A stretch of 64,000 nt of DNA, from positions 11,477,821 to 11,541,820 of the forward strand of contig NC_079312.1 of the NCBI RefSeq assembly GCF_029931775.1, written 5' to 3'. This document shows, piece by piece, positions 1-11,826 of the stretch. A model generated the notes under the pieces. That model was given only the letters and a program-made list of their open reading frames with translations. It had not been told where the DNA came from and did no database searches. This stretch comes from Euleptes europaea. Lineage: Eukaryota; Chordata; Lepidosauria; Squamata; Sphaerodactylidae. Within the stretch, counting starts at the first letter, position 1, and each line of letters opens with the position of its first letter. The position numbers and the translations under genes are program-made.

Positions 1-166
1 AATATTTTTGATTGTATTTTGAAGACACACATCTAATAATTTTATGAATTTTTAATGATTATTTTTATGGATATAGAGGGTGTATGTCTAAATCTAATGT
101 TGGTTATTATTGAAAAATAATAAAAATATATTTAAAAAAGAAAAAAGAAAAATCGCCTGTCCCTTG
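1..166 (+). mobile_element. AT-rich tail, probable LINE 3' end
   Basis: The stretch is very AT-rich and ends in an A-rich run at about 113-151, like the 3' untranslated tail of the L1 copies elsewhere in this window. Its start lies outside the window and no coding sequence is present, so the assignment to L1 is an inference from composition only. The left flank of the hAT element follows directly. Confidence 0.35.
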
Positions 167-887
167 GAATAGAGCAGGGGTGGGGAACGTCAGCCCCGGG
201 GGCCATTTAAGGCCCACGCACTCATTTGGTCTGGCCCTTCGTGGGTCCTGGCAGATCTCTAGCTCAGAAGGATCTAAGACTGGCGATCTGCCCCCTCCCG
301 TGGACAGGAATATCCTCTATTCAAGGCGGATGTGAGTTTGTTTTGCCGAGAAAAGGAACCTTCCCCCCCCCCTTGCAGAAGAGTCCTTAGCTATGGAGCT
401 GCTAGGACCACCCAAGAAACTGTGTTAACCCTTTCCCACCCAGGCCGTGGAGAAACATATTCCCTCTGTACTACAAGAGGGCTGGGGGCGGAAGTGGGGA
501 CAATGGAGGGGTTAAAGGGGGCAGGGCCAGAATGCGCTAGGGGATGAGTTCTTAGCCAGTGTGTCCTCCTTTCATCCCTGCAGGCGGAGGGAGCAGGCTG
601 TAGAATCCGGCCCCGACCATGCAGAGCAGGAGCAACTCCGGCGTGTGGCTGGACGGCTACGCCCGGTTGGTGCAACAGACCATTCTGTGCCACCAGGTAG
701 GCGAGTGTGCCACCAGTTGGATGCCTGCCTGCTTGCCTGTGCTGGGGGGGGGTCATTTGGAGCAGCTGCTATCTGGGCATTAGTCGGCTAATTTCTAAGT
801 TGATAATTTTGTATGGCCCGCGAATGATGTTATAAATATCCAAATGGCCCTTGGCAGAAAAAAAGGTTCCCCACCCCTGGAATAGAG
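167..887 (+). mobile_element. hAT-type non-autonomous DNA transposon carrying a host exon
   Basis: The element proper is 175-879 (705 bp). It begins CAGGGGTGGGGAAC and ends with the inverse complement, GTTCCCCACCCCTG. It is flanked by a perfect 8-bp duplication GAATAGAG at 167-174 and 880-887, which is the hAT signature. No transposase is present. The interior is unlike a usual MITE: a GC-rich stretch (about 480-615) leads into an open exon at 619-696 with a splice donor at 697, followed by intron-like sequence. A second, interrupted copy lies at 57164-57940. What is seen is the terminal repeats, target duplication and exon; the origin by gene-fragment capture is inferred. Confidence 0.88.
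619..696 (+). pseudogene. Captured first coding exon of phosphorylase kinase alpha (PHKA1/PHKA2-like)
   Basis: The 26 codons start [18 protein letters not shown] and finish with QQTILCHQ. They are followed at once by GTAGGC, a consensus splice donor, so the exon ends in phase 0. From memory, vertebrate PHKA1 and PHKA2 (glycogen phosphorylase kinase regulatory alpha subunits) begin with almost this sequence, [18 protein letters not shown]. The ILCHQ ending fits PHKA1 better than the ILCYQ I recall for PHKA2. The rest of the PHKA protein is absent. The ATG has GACC before it, a fair Kozak context. The preceding GC-rich DNA may be PHKA promoter or 5' leader. The exon lies wholly inside the hAT element, so it is a mobile gene fragment, not the parent gene. 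It could serve as an alternative first exon if transcribed; nothing here shows that it does. Confidence 0.8.
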
Positions 888-1247
888 GCTTAACGGGAGG
901 AAATGGGCAGCTGATGGTTCTGCTGACCAGGAGGTGTATTACCGGCTGACAATTGTACAAATCAAAGGGATTTTGAAGGGACAGTTTAAAAGTCGACAAC
1001 TCCTAATCAGGGGAAAGAGGAAGGCTTGTGTGTGTGTAGGGGTTGTGTTTCACCATGTCCATCTCCTCCCAAGTCTAAGGTCACCCCACCCAGCCAAGGA
1101 CAATAACAGTCTCTGCCTCCTTTGCAGCAAAGCATCCTGCGGTGGGGGAGAGAAATCAGACTCTTCAGGAGCAAATCCTAAAAAATCCTTCTGTAGAACT
1201 CATTTGGAGACCAAGGGGCAAAGCCCTGACAAGCTCATAACATCATA
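888..1247. other. Inter-gene spacer of the tandem unit (unit 1)
   Basis: No gene is visible. From about 945 onward the sequence matches the spacer at about 23330-23610 in unit 2, 36250-36470 in unit 3 and part of 50.5 kb in unit 4. This makes it the left boundary marker of the first complete tandem unit. Confidence 0.7.
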
Positions 1248-2105
1248 GAATCATAGAGTTGGAAGGGTCACCAGGGTCATCTAGTCCAACCCCTGCATAA
1301 TGCAGGAAATTCACAACTACCTCCCCCATACATACCCAGTGACCCCTACTCCATGCCCAGAAGATGGCCAAGATGCCCTCCCTCTCATGATCTGCCTAAG
1401 GTCATAGAATCAGCACTGCTGACAGATGGCTATCCGGCCTCTGCTTAAAAACTAGGGTTGTCAGGTCCTCCCTCTCCTCCAGCAGGTGGTTTTTGGGACA
1501 GAGGTAGGGAAAGATCGTGTGGGCGTGTGGCTGCGCCTACACGCATCACTTCCGGTTTACAACGGGAAGTGCATCATAAAGGGGCTGTTACCACTCAAAC
1601 TAAGAGTGGTAGGTAACAGGACCTTTGCGATGCGGCACTTCCAGGTGTAAACTCCCAGTTTGAGTGGTTAACGGCCCCTTGCGATGCATTTACACCTGGA
1701 AATGCTGCATCGCAAGGGGACTTTTACCACTCAAACTGGGTGAGTGGTAAATGGCCCTTGCGATGCGGAGCTTCTGGTTTACAACCAAAAATGACGTGGT
1801 GCGGTGAACAGGCGTGCATGCATGCGTTGCCCACCGACCTTCAGCTGGTGGGTGGGCAGCCAGGTGGATTGGCAGGGGTTTGCCCGCTACCACCTGGCAC
1901 TTGGCAACCCTGTTAAAAACCTCCAGGGAAGGAGCGCTTACCACCTCCTGAGGAAGCCTGTTCCACTGAGGAACCGCTGTTAGAAAATTCTTCCTAATGT
2001 CTAGATGGAAACTCTTTTGTTTCAACCCACTGGTTCTGGTCTGACCTTCTGGGGCAAAGAAAACAACTCGGCACCATCCTCTGTATGACAGCCCTTCAAG
2101 TACAT
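1248..2105 (-). mobile_element. CR1 LINE 3' end, split by a hAT element
   Basis: The left edge reads ATCATAGAATCATAGAGTTGG, the inverse complement of the CR1 terminus, and the text runs on as typical sauropsid CR1 3' sequence. It is interrupted at 1453-1913 by a hAT insertion and resumes at AACCTCCAGGGAAGG. It is 5'-truncated and has no intact open frame. It is specific to unit 1, because units 2-4 carry a different CR1 nearby. Confidence 0.75.
1445..1921. mobile_element. hAT MITE inserted in CR1
   Basis: The element 1453-1913 has terminal repeats TAGGGTTG and CAACCCTG and an 8-bp duplication TTAAAAAC at 1445-1452 and 1914-1921. Inside are several imperfect direct and inverted copies of a GAGTGGTAAA-type block (about 1590-1765) that includes GCGATGC. 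There is no coding capacity. It is younger than the CR1 copy it splits. Confidence 0.8.
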
Positions 2106-2118
2106 CCTGGCTGGGGGT

Positions 2119-3020
2119 ATTAGGGTAGGGTTGCCAACCTCCAGGTGGTAGAAGAATTATATCACTAAGACAACAGTATAGGTGCTGGAACAGATATTCA
2201 ACAGGTAAGTTACAGCACTCTTGCTCAATATATTTACAATATTATCTAGAATTCAAAAGAAACCAATAGTCTATATATATTTTATGCCCATATGGGCAAT
2301 TTTACTAAGTTAAGTGTTAATGTCACACTATAACCATAGACTATATATTCACCTAAAAATTCTTTCCAAATAATACAGTAAATAATCTCCACTGTTCTAG
2401 TATAAAGTATTCAAGGTCATACAAAGAAAAGTAAATCTCACTGTAACACCAATATTACAAAATAACATAAGTGTACAGTCATATTCCAGTTCATAAAAAA
2501 TAGTCCATATAGGATCAGTCCATGGAGCTCCCGCCGGAGTCTCCATAGTTCCTGCTGCTTGTCAGTTTCCTGTAAACGCGGCACTCTGCGTATAACCAGT
2601 GCAAAGTGCACTTTATATCCCTTAGAAAGAGGGATAAGAGGGAATATTATCTCAAAGAAATGTCCCCCAAAAAATCACGTAGTGTTGAATAGGTCCCAAA
2701 GGGATCGAGTACCATACAGGAGATATAATAGAAGAGGACGTGCTTTCCGGATATCGCTCTTGTTTCAATAAGCTTTCATCAGCTCTTTACTCGGTCTTAA
2801 TTTCTATAATATTAGTAACCTCTAGATAATATTGTTAATATATTGAGCAAGAGTGCTGTAACTTACCTGTTGAACCTCCATCCTCTGGAGAAAATGGCTG
2901 CTTTGGCCATTGTACTCTATGGCATTTAAGTCCCTCCCCTCTCTAAACCTCGCCCTCAGGCTCCACCCCCAAAATCTCCAGGTAATTCCCAACCTGGAGC
3001 TGGCAACCCTAGATTAGGGT
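2119..3020. mobile_element. hAT MITE with a nested insertion
   Basis: The outer element 2127-3012 begins AGGGTTGCCAACCTCCAGG and ends CTGGCAACCCTAG, with the duplication ATTAGGGT at 2119-2126 and 3013-3020. Unit 4 keeps a single ATTAGGGT at about 50560 in the same context, a paralogous empty site. The middle is replaced by a second inverted-repeat element (2197-2874). A relative of the outer family occurs at 51424-51626. Confidence 0.75.
2197..2874. mobile_element. Element with 54-bp terminal inverted repeats
   Basis: The arms at 2197-2250 and 2821-2874 are inverse complements with about one mismatch, starting TTCAACAGGTAAGTTACAGC. The interior of about 570 bp is AT-rich and has no convincing open frame. 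The element sits inside the hAT MITE at 2127-3012. About 40 bp of unassigned sequence (2155-2196) lies between the outer element and the left arm, so the exact left boundary and the superfamily are unresolved. Confidence 0.6.
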
Positions 3021-3130
3021 CAGGGGAGGCACACTGTCCCCCTGCCCTTTCTTGCTTGTCCATTTCTCCCTTCCATAAATAATGCTGCACTGAACTCAGA
3101 CCTCACTGGAACGCTTTTGAGGGGTGGGGG

Positions 3131-3410
3131 GGTTGTATCTGTTGTGTACTGGTTAAGAGCAGCAGACTCTAATCTGAAGAATTGGCCTTGATTCCCCACT
3201 CCTCCACAAGATGCCTGCTGGGTGACTTTGGGCTAGTCACAGTTCTCTCAGAGTCTCTCAGAGTCACTGTTCTCTCAGAACCCGAATTACCTCACAAGAT
3301 ACCTGTTGTGGGGAGGAAAAGGGATTGTGATTTTAAGCTGCTTTAAGACACTTTAAAGGTAGAGAAAAGTGGGGTATAAAAACCAACTCTTCTTTTCATT
3401 CCTAAACTCT
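3131..3410 (+). mobile_element. Sauria-type tRNA-derived SINE
   Basis: The sequence holds the tRNA-like head (GTACTGGTTAAGAGC, then GATTCCCCACTCC), the middle block TGACTTTGGGCTAGTCACAG and the tail ATAAAAACCAACTCTTCTT. This order is the squamate Sauria SINE family. A short internal duplication of CTCTCAGAGT (about 3243-3270) lengthens the middle. This is one of the better clues that the genome is a squamate. It is not a functional tRNA gene. Confidence 0.75.
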
Positions 3411-3556
3411 TCCATGTACCTAGGAAGGCCACCCCACACCCTGTTTTCATGCACTATTAAAAGAAATTAGACCGTAAAGGTTATAAATATACCAGGCTTA
3501 AGTTGAAGTTGGGTACAAAGGTGATCTTGGCCTACACCACTTTTAAGATCCAGACA

Positions 3557-4621
3557 ACAATATCTCACTCACATAATGATAATCTAATTTCAAAGATGTA
3601 AAAGATGTTGTTGATAATATATACAGAACAAGATCAAATTAAACCTACGATGATAACTTGGGCACAGACACTGGGTTATAATAATCCTTTGAATAGATGG
3701 GAAAGACTTTTGTCAAGAGATATGAAATATATACTTTCATAATCGTTAAGAGAGAATATTTACAAGATGATCTACAGATGGTATTTGACACCAAAAAAGT
3801 TAGCTAAAATGTATAGAACAATTTCACCAAATTGTTGGAAATGTCAAGATGAGGTTGGTTCCTTTCATCGTGTTTGGTGGCTTTGTGAAAAAGCTAAGAA
3901 CTTTTGGGATATGATTTATAATGAATTAAGATGATATTACAACAAAATATCCCTAAAAGCTAAGAACTTTTGGGATATGATTTATAATTAATTAAGATGA
4001 TATTACAACAAAATATCCCTAAAACACCGGAAATTATGATGTTAAATATTATACCGGAATCTATATTGACTCAGAGATCTTTTTTGATATATGCCACTAC
4101 TGCCGCAAGATTGGTTTATGCAGCAGAATGGAAATTGTCTGAGACACCGGATAAGACTCACTGGATAAATAAAATGTTGGAACTAGCAGAAATGGCCAAA
4201 CTCACTGCATTAGTAAATCAAAAGGAGAATACGGAATTTGTGGGAGAATGGGAGGCATGGACAACATACTGTGGAAATGAATTTAACCTGGGAAATATTA
4301 AAGGTTATGTTTTGATCTAATTCAACTGATTAAAGTAGAAATAATATTAATGTTAAAATTTAGGTTTTAAGACGATGGGATATGTAATTAAATTTATAAA
4401 TGAAATATTACAATGAATTAGAACTTAAATACAAAGGGGAGAACAGAGATATCAAATAGATAGAGGAGGGGAGAGGGGAAGTCAACAAGTTAGAATTATT
4501 TACATTGATTGGATAGATATTGTTTATGTTGTACAATTATGTTAATTGAATAATGGAACTGAATGTGATTTAATTAGAAAACAATAAAAAATTATTTTAA
4601 AAAAACACAATATCTCACTCA
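3557..4621 (+). mobile_element. 5'-truncated L1 LINE fragment
   Basis: The insertion 3572-4606 is flanked by a perfect 15-bp duplication (ACAATATCTCACTCA at 3557-3571 and 4607-4621) and ends in an A-rich tail. It encodes the end of L1 ORF2, including the cysteine/histidine segment (CWKCQDEVGSFHRVWWLC region, about 3838-3890) and the C-terminal tail to 4320. It is divergent from the full-length L1 at 14.1-20.0 kb and carries a 66-bp tandem duplication at 3891-4022. Stops and shifts make it inactive. Confidence 0.85.
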
Positions 4622-5443
4622 TTTCCTCCAGAATGGAGGGCCCAGATTGGGGAAGACCCATTTCTTCTCACATGATACCACCTGCATTCACTCTCCCACA
4701 ACACACACCTCAACACTAATGTAGGGCCTCCCTCCATCCAGAGCTCTTCAGAAAAAACTCTCACTCTGTGCCTCAGCCCTCAGGACTGTCCAGATCTTGA
4801 GGGAAAACATGGGGAGCCTGTAATGAAAACCACAAGCCCCACTCCCTGAACCCCACCTCCCCCCCCACACACACTGCTTTCTATAAAGAGCAGGGAGCAT
4901 CACAACATCTGAGTGTCAAGTCTCCCCCTTCCACAAATGGCCCTGAGCAAAAAAATAAAACTAAAAACATTCAGGATGCTGGCTGGTCACACTGCCTTAT
5001 TTAGGAGAGCTTATTTTTTCAAAGGTTTTGCAACGCAGAAGTATTTTTACCAGTTTTTTTTAATGGCAAAAAGAAACTCATTAAGTTTCCACAGAGTTCC
5101 ACAAACAATAACGGGCAACCACTAAAAAGGCCCTTCCTCGTGGAACTAAATTCAGAACCCTCGATACCCAGGGCACTCTAAACAACGGATTATCTATGGT
5201 GACATAAGAGTACAAATTAAGATTTATCCCTGGTGCACTTTCCCCTGAAGTTTAACAAGGTTTCTGTCTGGATAAAGTCTTTCCCACACACTTAGTGCAA
5301 CCCATGTTATTTTCTAATGTATTATTTTATTTCTATGAACAGGTTTAGGATTTAGAGCCCAAGGAGCAAAAGGCCCCAGAACCCAGGCAGCAGGAGGGAG
5401 AAGGCCCAGACCTTGACTGAGGGAACTGCTAGTTTCTTTGCAG
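4622..5443. other. Spacer downstream of gene copy 1
   Basis: No gene or clear repeat is recognised in 4622-5180. From about 5190 the sequence is collinear with 24000-24240, 37190-37450 and 52220-52510 in the other units. A minus-strand AATAAA (about 5326) lies roughly 1 kb beyond the stop of gene copy 1 and is a possible but unproven polyadenylation signal. Confidence 0.5.
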
Positions 5444-5526
5444 GCCCAAGAGAGAGAACGAAAGCATCAAGAGCAATAGCAGGAGCCGCTGAAGAGCGCA
5501 CAGGGGAGAAGCAGTCCTGCACTTGC
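5444..5526 (+). other. Exon-like block on the plus strand, unit 1
   Basis: A pyrimidine tract and CAG acceptor (TAGTTTCTTTGCAG) precede the block, and a consensus donor GTAAGT follows at 5527. The same block with the same sites recurs at 24245-24324 and 37453-37532, and with an altered donor at 52513-52592. One frame stays open across the block (ending GEKQSCTC here), but no protein family is recognised. It may be an untranslated exon of an unknown plus-strand transcript. Confidence 0.4.
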
Positions 5527-6336
5527 GTAAGTCAACAGTTTGGACTTGCTCTTGTCTATGTGTTACCTGGCACCATTTGTTAGGACCTGCATTGATTTAG
5601 AGTGCCCTTTCTGAAAGGCGCTGATGATCCTGTCTCTGGAAATGTTGCTACGTTCATAGCCATTATAATTCAGTTTGACCTGTAGTTATGAAGCACTTAA
5701 TTGACCCATATCACAAAGGTGGACAAAGTGCATCAGATTCAATCCTGAGGATCAGTTGTGGCAGGAGGTACCTTCTCGGTCACCTGCAAGATGATTTTAT
5801 ACATAGTTAAAAACACATGCCACACACTTCCATGGCACCAACCTTTTAAATGTTTAATTAAGCTAATCCCATTAAAAACACACGGTCTGAATTACCTGAT
5901 AAAATACTAATTTCTTTAATAACATACCCTTAGCTGATTTATGTTTTCTCAAATAATTAAGAGTTGCCAACTACCTGGAGGAAAAAAGTGTCCCATCCAT
6001 TTAATACAGGCTTTATAAGATGTTTATCACCTTTCGCCATTACAGCACCCCATTTCCACACACTAAGCCTCTATGAAAGAGACAGAATTCTCCCCTGCCC
6101 CTCATTACTGTTAGCAAACCTAATGTAGACATTTTTCAAAATAAAGTGGTGAGAGAAAAGAGAATTTTTTTCAGTCTGCTTTTTTTGGGGGGGGGGGGTT
6201 TACATAAGAACATAAGGGTTCTATGGTTATGGTAAGGTTTCTCTGCAGATGCAAGTTTTTCCCCAAGAATTTACATGGTTTAGACCCTTTCTTGCATCTT
6301 TTAGATGTGAAATAAGAGAAAATCTCTTTTCACAGC
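5527..6336. other. 3' flank of gene copy 1
   Basis: On the minus strand this is downstream of the finger-exon stop. It contains poly-G (about 6188-6199) and sequence collinear with 55826-56160 and 56700-56836 in unit 4. No independent gene is seen. Just beyond the stop the minus-strand translation still resembles finger-linker sequence that unit 4 also preserves. Confidence 0.5.
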
Positions 6337-8969
6337 CTAAGCAGTCATACAGTTTCCCCTCTTGTGCGTTCTTAGATGCATTCGAAGACTGAAACGCTGA
6401 CTGAATCTCTTTCCACAGTCTGAACATTCAAAAGGTTTCTCTCCTGTGTGGGTTCTTTGATGCTGGTGAAGATACGTATTTGAATTGAATCTTTTTCCAC
6501 ATTCTGAGCATTCAAAAGGTTTCTCTCCTGTGTGGGTTCTTTGATGCTGGTGAAGATAGTTATTTGAACTGAATCTCTTTCCACAGACTGAGCATTCAAA
6601 CGGTTTCTCCCCTGTGTGGGTTCTTAGATGCGATAGAAGATGGGCATGCTGATGAAATTTCTTCCCACATTCTAAGCATACAATAGGTTTCTCACCTGTG
6701 TGGGTTCGTTGATGCCTTTGAAGATCAGAACTCTGAAAGAATTTCTTTCCACACTCTGAGCATTCAAACGGTTTCTCCCCTGTGTGGGTTCTTTTATGGC
6801 GGTGAAGATGGCCACTTGAAATGAATCTCTTTCCACACTCTGAGCATTCAAAAGGTTTCTGCCCTGTGTGCATTCTTAGATGCTTTTGAAGATCACTACC
6901 CTGATTGAATTTCTTTCTACACTCTGAGCATTCAAATGGTTTCTCCCCTGTGTGGGTTCTTTTATGGCGGTGAAGATGGCTACCTGAAATGAATCTCTTT
7001 CCATACTCTGAGCATTCAACTGGTTTCTCCCCTGTATGGGTTCTTTTATGGCGGTGAAGATGGCCACTTGAAATGAATCTCTTTCCACACTCTGAGCATT
7101 CAAAAGGTTTCTCCCCTGTGTGGGTCCTTAGATGTATTTGGAGACTGGAACTCACAGTGAATTTCTTTCCACATTCTGAACACTCAAAGGGTTTTTCCTT
7201 TGTGTGTATTTTTTTGTGCACAAGGAGCTGTGATCTGTATTTGTAGTACTTTCCAAACCAAAAGCATTTATGCATTCGAAGACTGACACGCTGACTGAAT
7301 CTCTTTCCACAGTCTGAACATTCAAAAGGTTTCTCTCCTGTGTGGGTTCTTTGATGCTGGTGAAGATAGGTATTTGAATTGAATCTCTTTCCACATACTG
7401 AGCATTCAAACGGTTTCTCCCCTGTGTGGGTTCTTTGATGCTGGTGAAGATACGTATTTGAATTGAATCTTTTTCCACATTCTGAGCATTCAAAAGGTTT
7501 CTCTCCTGTGTGGGTTCTTTGATGCTGGTGAAGATAGTTATTTGAACTGAATCTCTTTCCACAGACTGAGCATTCAAATGGTTTCTCCCCTGTGTGGGTT
7601 CTTAGATGCGATAGAAGATGGGCATGCTGACGAAATTTCTTCCCACATTCTAAGCATACAATAGGTTTCTCACCTGTGTGGGTTCTTTGATGCCTTTGAA
7701 GATCAGAACTCTGAATGAATTTCTTTCCACATTCTGAGCATTCAAACGGTTTCATCCCTGTGTGGGTTCTTTCATGGCGGTGAAGATGGCCACTTGAAAT
7801 GAATCTCTTTCCACACTCTGAGCATTCAAAAGGTTTCTCCCCTGTGTGGGTTCTTAGATGCGTTTGAAGACTGGAATTGCTAGTGTATCTCTTTCTACAC
7901 TCTGAGCATTCAAATGGTTTCTCCCCTGTGTGGGTTCTTTTATGGCGGTGAAGATGGCTACCTGAAATGAATCTCTTTCCACACTCTGAGCATTCAACTG
8001 GTTTCTCCCCTGTATGGGTTCTTTTATGGTGGTGAAGACGGTAATTTGAAATGAATCTCTTTCCACACTCTGAGCATTCAAAAGGTTTCTCCCCTGTATG
8101 GGTTCTTTTATGGCGGTGAAGATGGCCACTTGAAATGAATTTCTTTCTACACTTTGAGCATTCAAATGGTTTTTCCCCAGTGTGGGTTCTCTTATGTTGC
8201 TGAAGGCTGGAACTGGAACTGTATCTCTTTCCACACTCTGAGCATTCGAAAGGTTTCTCCCCTGTGTGGGTCCTTAGATGTATTTGGAGACTGAAACTCA
8301 CAGTGAATTTCTTTCCACATTCTGAACACTCAAAGGGTTTTTCCTTTGTGTGTATTCTTTTGTGCACAAGGAGCTGTGATCTATATTTGTAGTACTTTCC
8401 ACACCAAAAACATTTATGTCCTTTTGTTATAATGTGCTTTGTAAAGTGTACATTACCCTTTCTTCCTTGAAAGAATGTGATTGCACTCTCTGAGCAGATA
8501 AATGGCTTCATTCCTGAATGGTTCCTTTGGTGTTGAACAAAGGCTGATTTCTGTGGGAAGCTCTTGCCGCAGTTTAAGCAGCTGTACGGTTTTCCTCTTG
8601 TATGTGTTATTTGATGGTTAAGGAGCTCTGCTCTGCAAAGGAAGCTCTTTCTGCACTCCAAGCACTGATGAGTCTTCTTTCCAGTGGACATTTGCAAATC
8701 AATACTATATTGGGTTTGATCTGAGTAGTTCAGAGTAGCACAGAGGCCTTTGTTTCTTCTTTTTTGGACTGACTTTTCTTTTTGGTCCAGAGTTTCATGG
8801 AAGCCTCCTCTTTGGCAAGGAATGGGCTTATCCCTTGTCTTCTCTGCTTGGCTTTCCTCCTCCCTCAGTGGTCCATCTCCATCCATGAAGTTTAATTTGG
8901 CCTCTTCATTCTTGGCTTTTTCCAAAGAGAATCCCTGATATTCTCCAAGTGTGTCCTCTACATCTGCCA
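6337..8969 (-). CDS. SCAN-KRAB-C2H2 gene copy 1, last exon with about 27 zinc fingers
   Basis: This exon encodes the DNA-binding part of a predicted transcription repressor. It starts after a TTATTCCAG acceptor and takes one base from the KRAB exon to make GTG, giving [12 protein letters not shown] linker of about 120 residues precedes the fingers. Most units fit C-x2-C-x12-H-x3-H joined by TGEKP. Finger 3 ([10 protein letters not shown]) lacks the second cysteine and finger 20 has CSEY. Finger 17 is a fusion: [10 protein letters not shown] runs straight into [12 protein letters not shown], copying the boundary of finger 4, so fingers after it repeat the order of the earlier ones. The protein ends KRGNCMTA. 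The whole gene would give about 1122 residues. The target DNA is unknown. The many near-identical helices, such as SNTYLHQHQ and SSGHLHRHK, suggest recent finger turnover. Confidence 0.92.
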
Positions 8970-10707
<1,738 letters not shown>

Positions 10708-10810
10708 TCAGAGCCTCACTCACTCCAACACCTCAGCAACAACTGCTGGAGCAAAAGCCTCCCTGAGAAAGGAAAGGGCATCCGGGCTGTCTCCCACTCA
10801 TCTCCCCTAC

Positions 10811-10881
10811 CTGGACTGGAGGTGAAGCAGCCATTTCTACTCCTCCACAAAGACGGTGGATTGATAACATCTCTTCACTTC
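10811..10881 (-). CDS. 71-bp linker exon, gene copy 1
   Basis: The exon has a TTTGCCTTGCAG acceptor and a GTAGGG donor. With the single base left by the preceding exon it makes 24 codons ending VEMAASPPVQ and returns the frame to phase 0, exactly what the KRAB exon needs. It is too short to stand out as an open frame by itself. The support is the splice sites, the phase closure and perfect retention of length and frame in units 2 and 3 (30734-30804 and 43952-44022). Linkers of this kind separate SCAN and KRAB modules in vertebrate zinc-finger genes. Confidence 0.8.
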
Positions 10882-11826
10882 CTGCAAGGCAAACAAAATA
10901 ATCAGGAAGGACCTTTGCTTTGACTTCCTATTCTGTTTGCTTGAGGGAATCCTGCTTCACGCACCCTGGTTTCTAGGGTTGTGAAACTTGCCCTGTGTAC
11001 ACGCAAGAAATTGTGTAATGATTTTTAGGAAACTGTGGGGGAGGTGGCAGAGAAGCACCAGGTACCCATGAGCCCATGGGGTTATAAATGCTGGCAACAC
11101 ATTTCCGACTTGTGTGAGATTTGAAATGTGCTCTGTGAGCTGGAGCTCAAAAACATTACAGCATCCCAATGGGACCAGGCCAGAGGCCCAGGGACACCAT
11201 TTGTCAACCGGCTGGGCCCTCCCACATGCCCTTGAGTCCAGGCTGGCAGGAGAAAGAGAGGGGATGGAAATGATGTTGCACGATACATTGTTTTAACATC
11301 CATCTGAAAACACAGACTGCAATTTAGTGCATGTGAAACCTCAAGGGTAATATGAATGGGATTCCAGAGTGCAGACATTCGGATGTGACATCCAGTTTTC
11401 GGCCAGATGAGACATCCACCCCATGCTCTGTCCCCAATGTCCATGGGGGTACCAAGCCATGGCCTGGCATGGCCTGGCATCCATAGTCCAGCATGAATGG
11501 GATGGGCTGTGGCCTGCCAGACGTACCTGGAAAGCCTTTAAGCTGGAGCAATCCTTTGCATCTCTTGCAAAAAGTTCCTTCCCCACTTGGAAAGAGCTCC
11601 CCCAACCAATGCTTGCAACCCTTGGAGCAATGCTTGCAAGCCCCTGAGCGGTTCGGGGGGGGGGGTTGGCTCGGCCAGCCCTGCCCTGGGGAGGCAAGGC
11701 GAGATGTGATAGCAAACAAGAGCACCTCCAGGCCCAGTCGCTTGCAAACTTCTATGGTGCAGGGAGAAGGAGGGGGAGAAGTGGCTGCCTGGGCTGGTAA
11801 ACAAGAGGAAGCAGCAGCAACAACAG
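10882..11826 (-). other. Intron sequence left of the foldback, copy 1
   Basis: No exon is supported. The block at 11340-11826 is GC-rich and belongs to the same repeat as the foldback that follows. It contains CAG/CAA-rich sequence at 11806-11830. Unit 3 keeps it (44490-44971), while unit 2 lacks roughly 600 bp of it. Confidence 0.5.

Noticed and set aside
3140-3215. tRNA gene
   Set aside because: The tRNA-like sequence is the head of a Sauria-type SINE and lacks a credible cloverleaf.
6372-8234. Several 75-141 residue open frames of the [10 protein letters not shown] type across the finger arrays (also 26781-27158 and 39995-40372)
   Set aside because: They are the alternate frame of the 84-bp finger repeat. 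Repeats with a period divisible by three keep other frames open. No protein family and no splice context.
6337-8969. Regular 84-bp repeats that could look like a CRISPR array or satellite
   Set aside because: The period is 28 codons and each unit encodes C2H2 ligands and a TGEKP linker, so it is a zinc-finger array.
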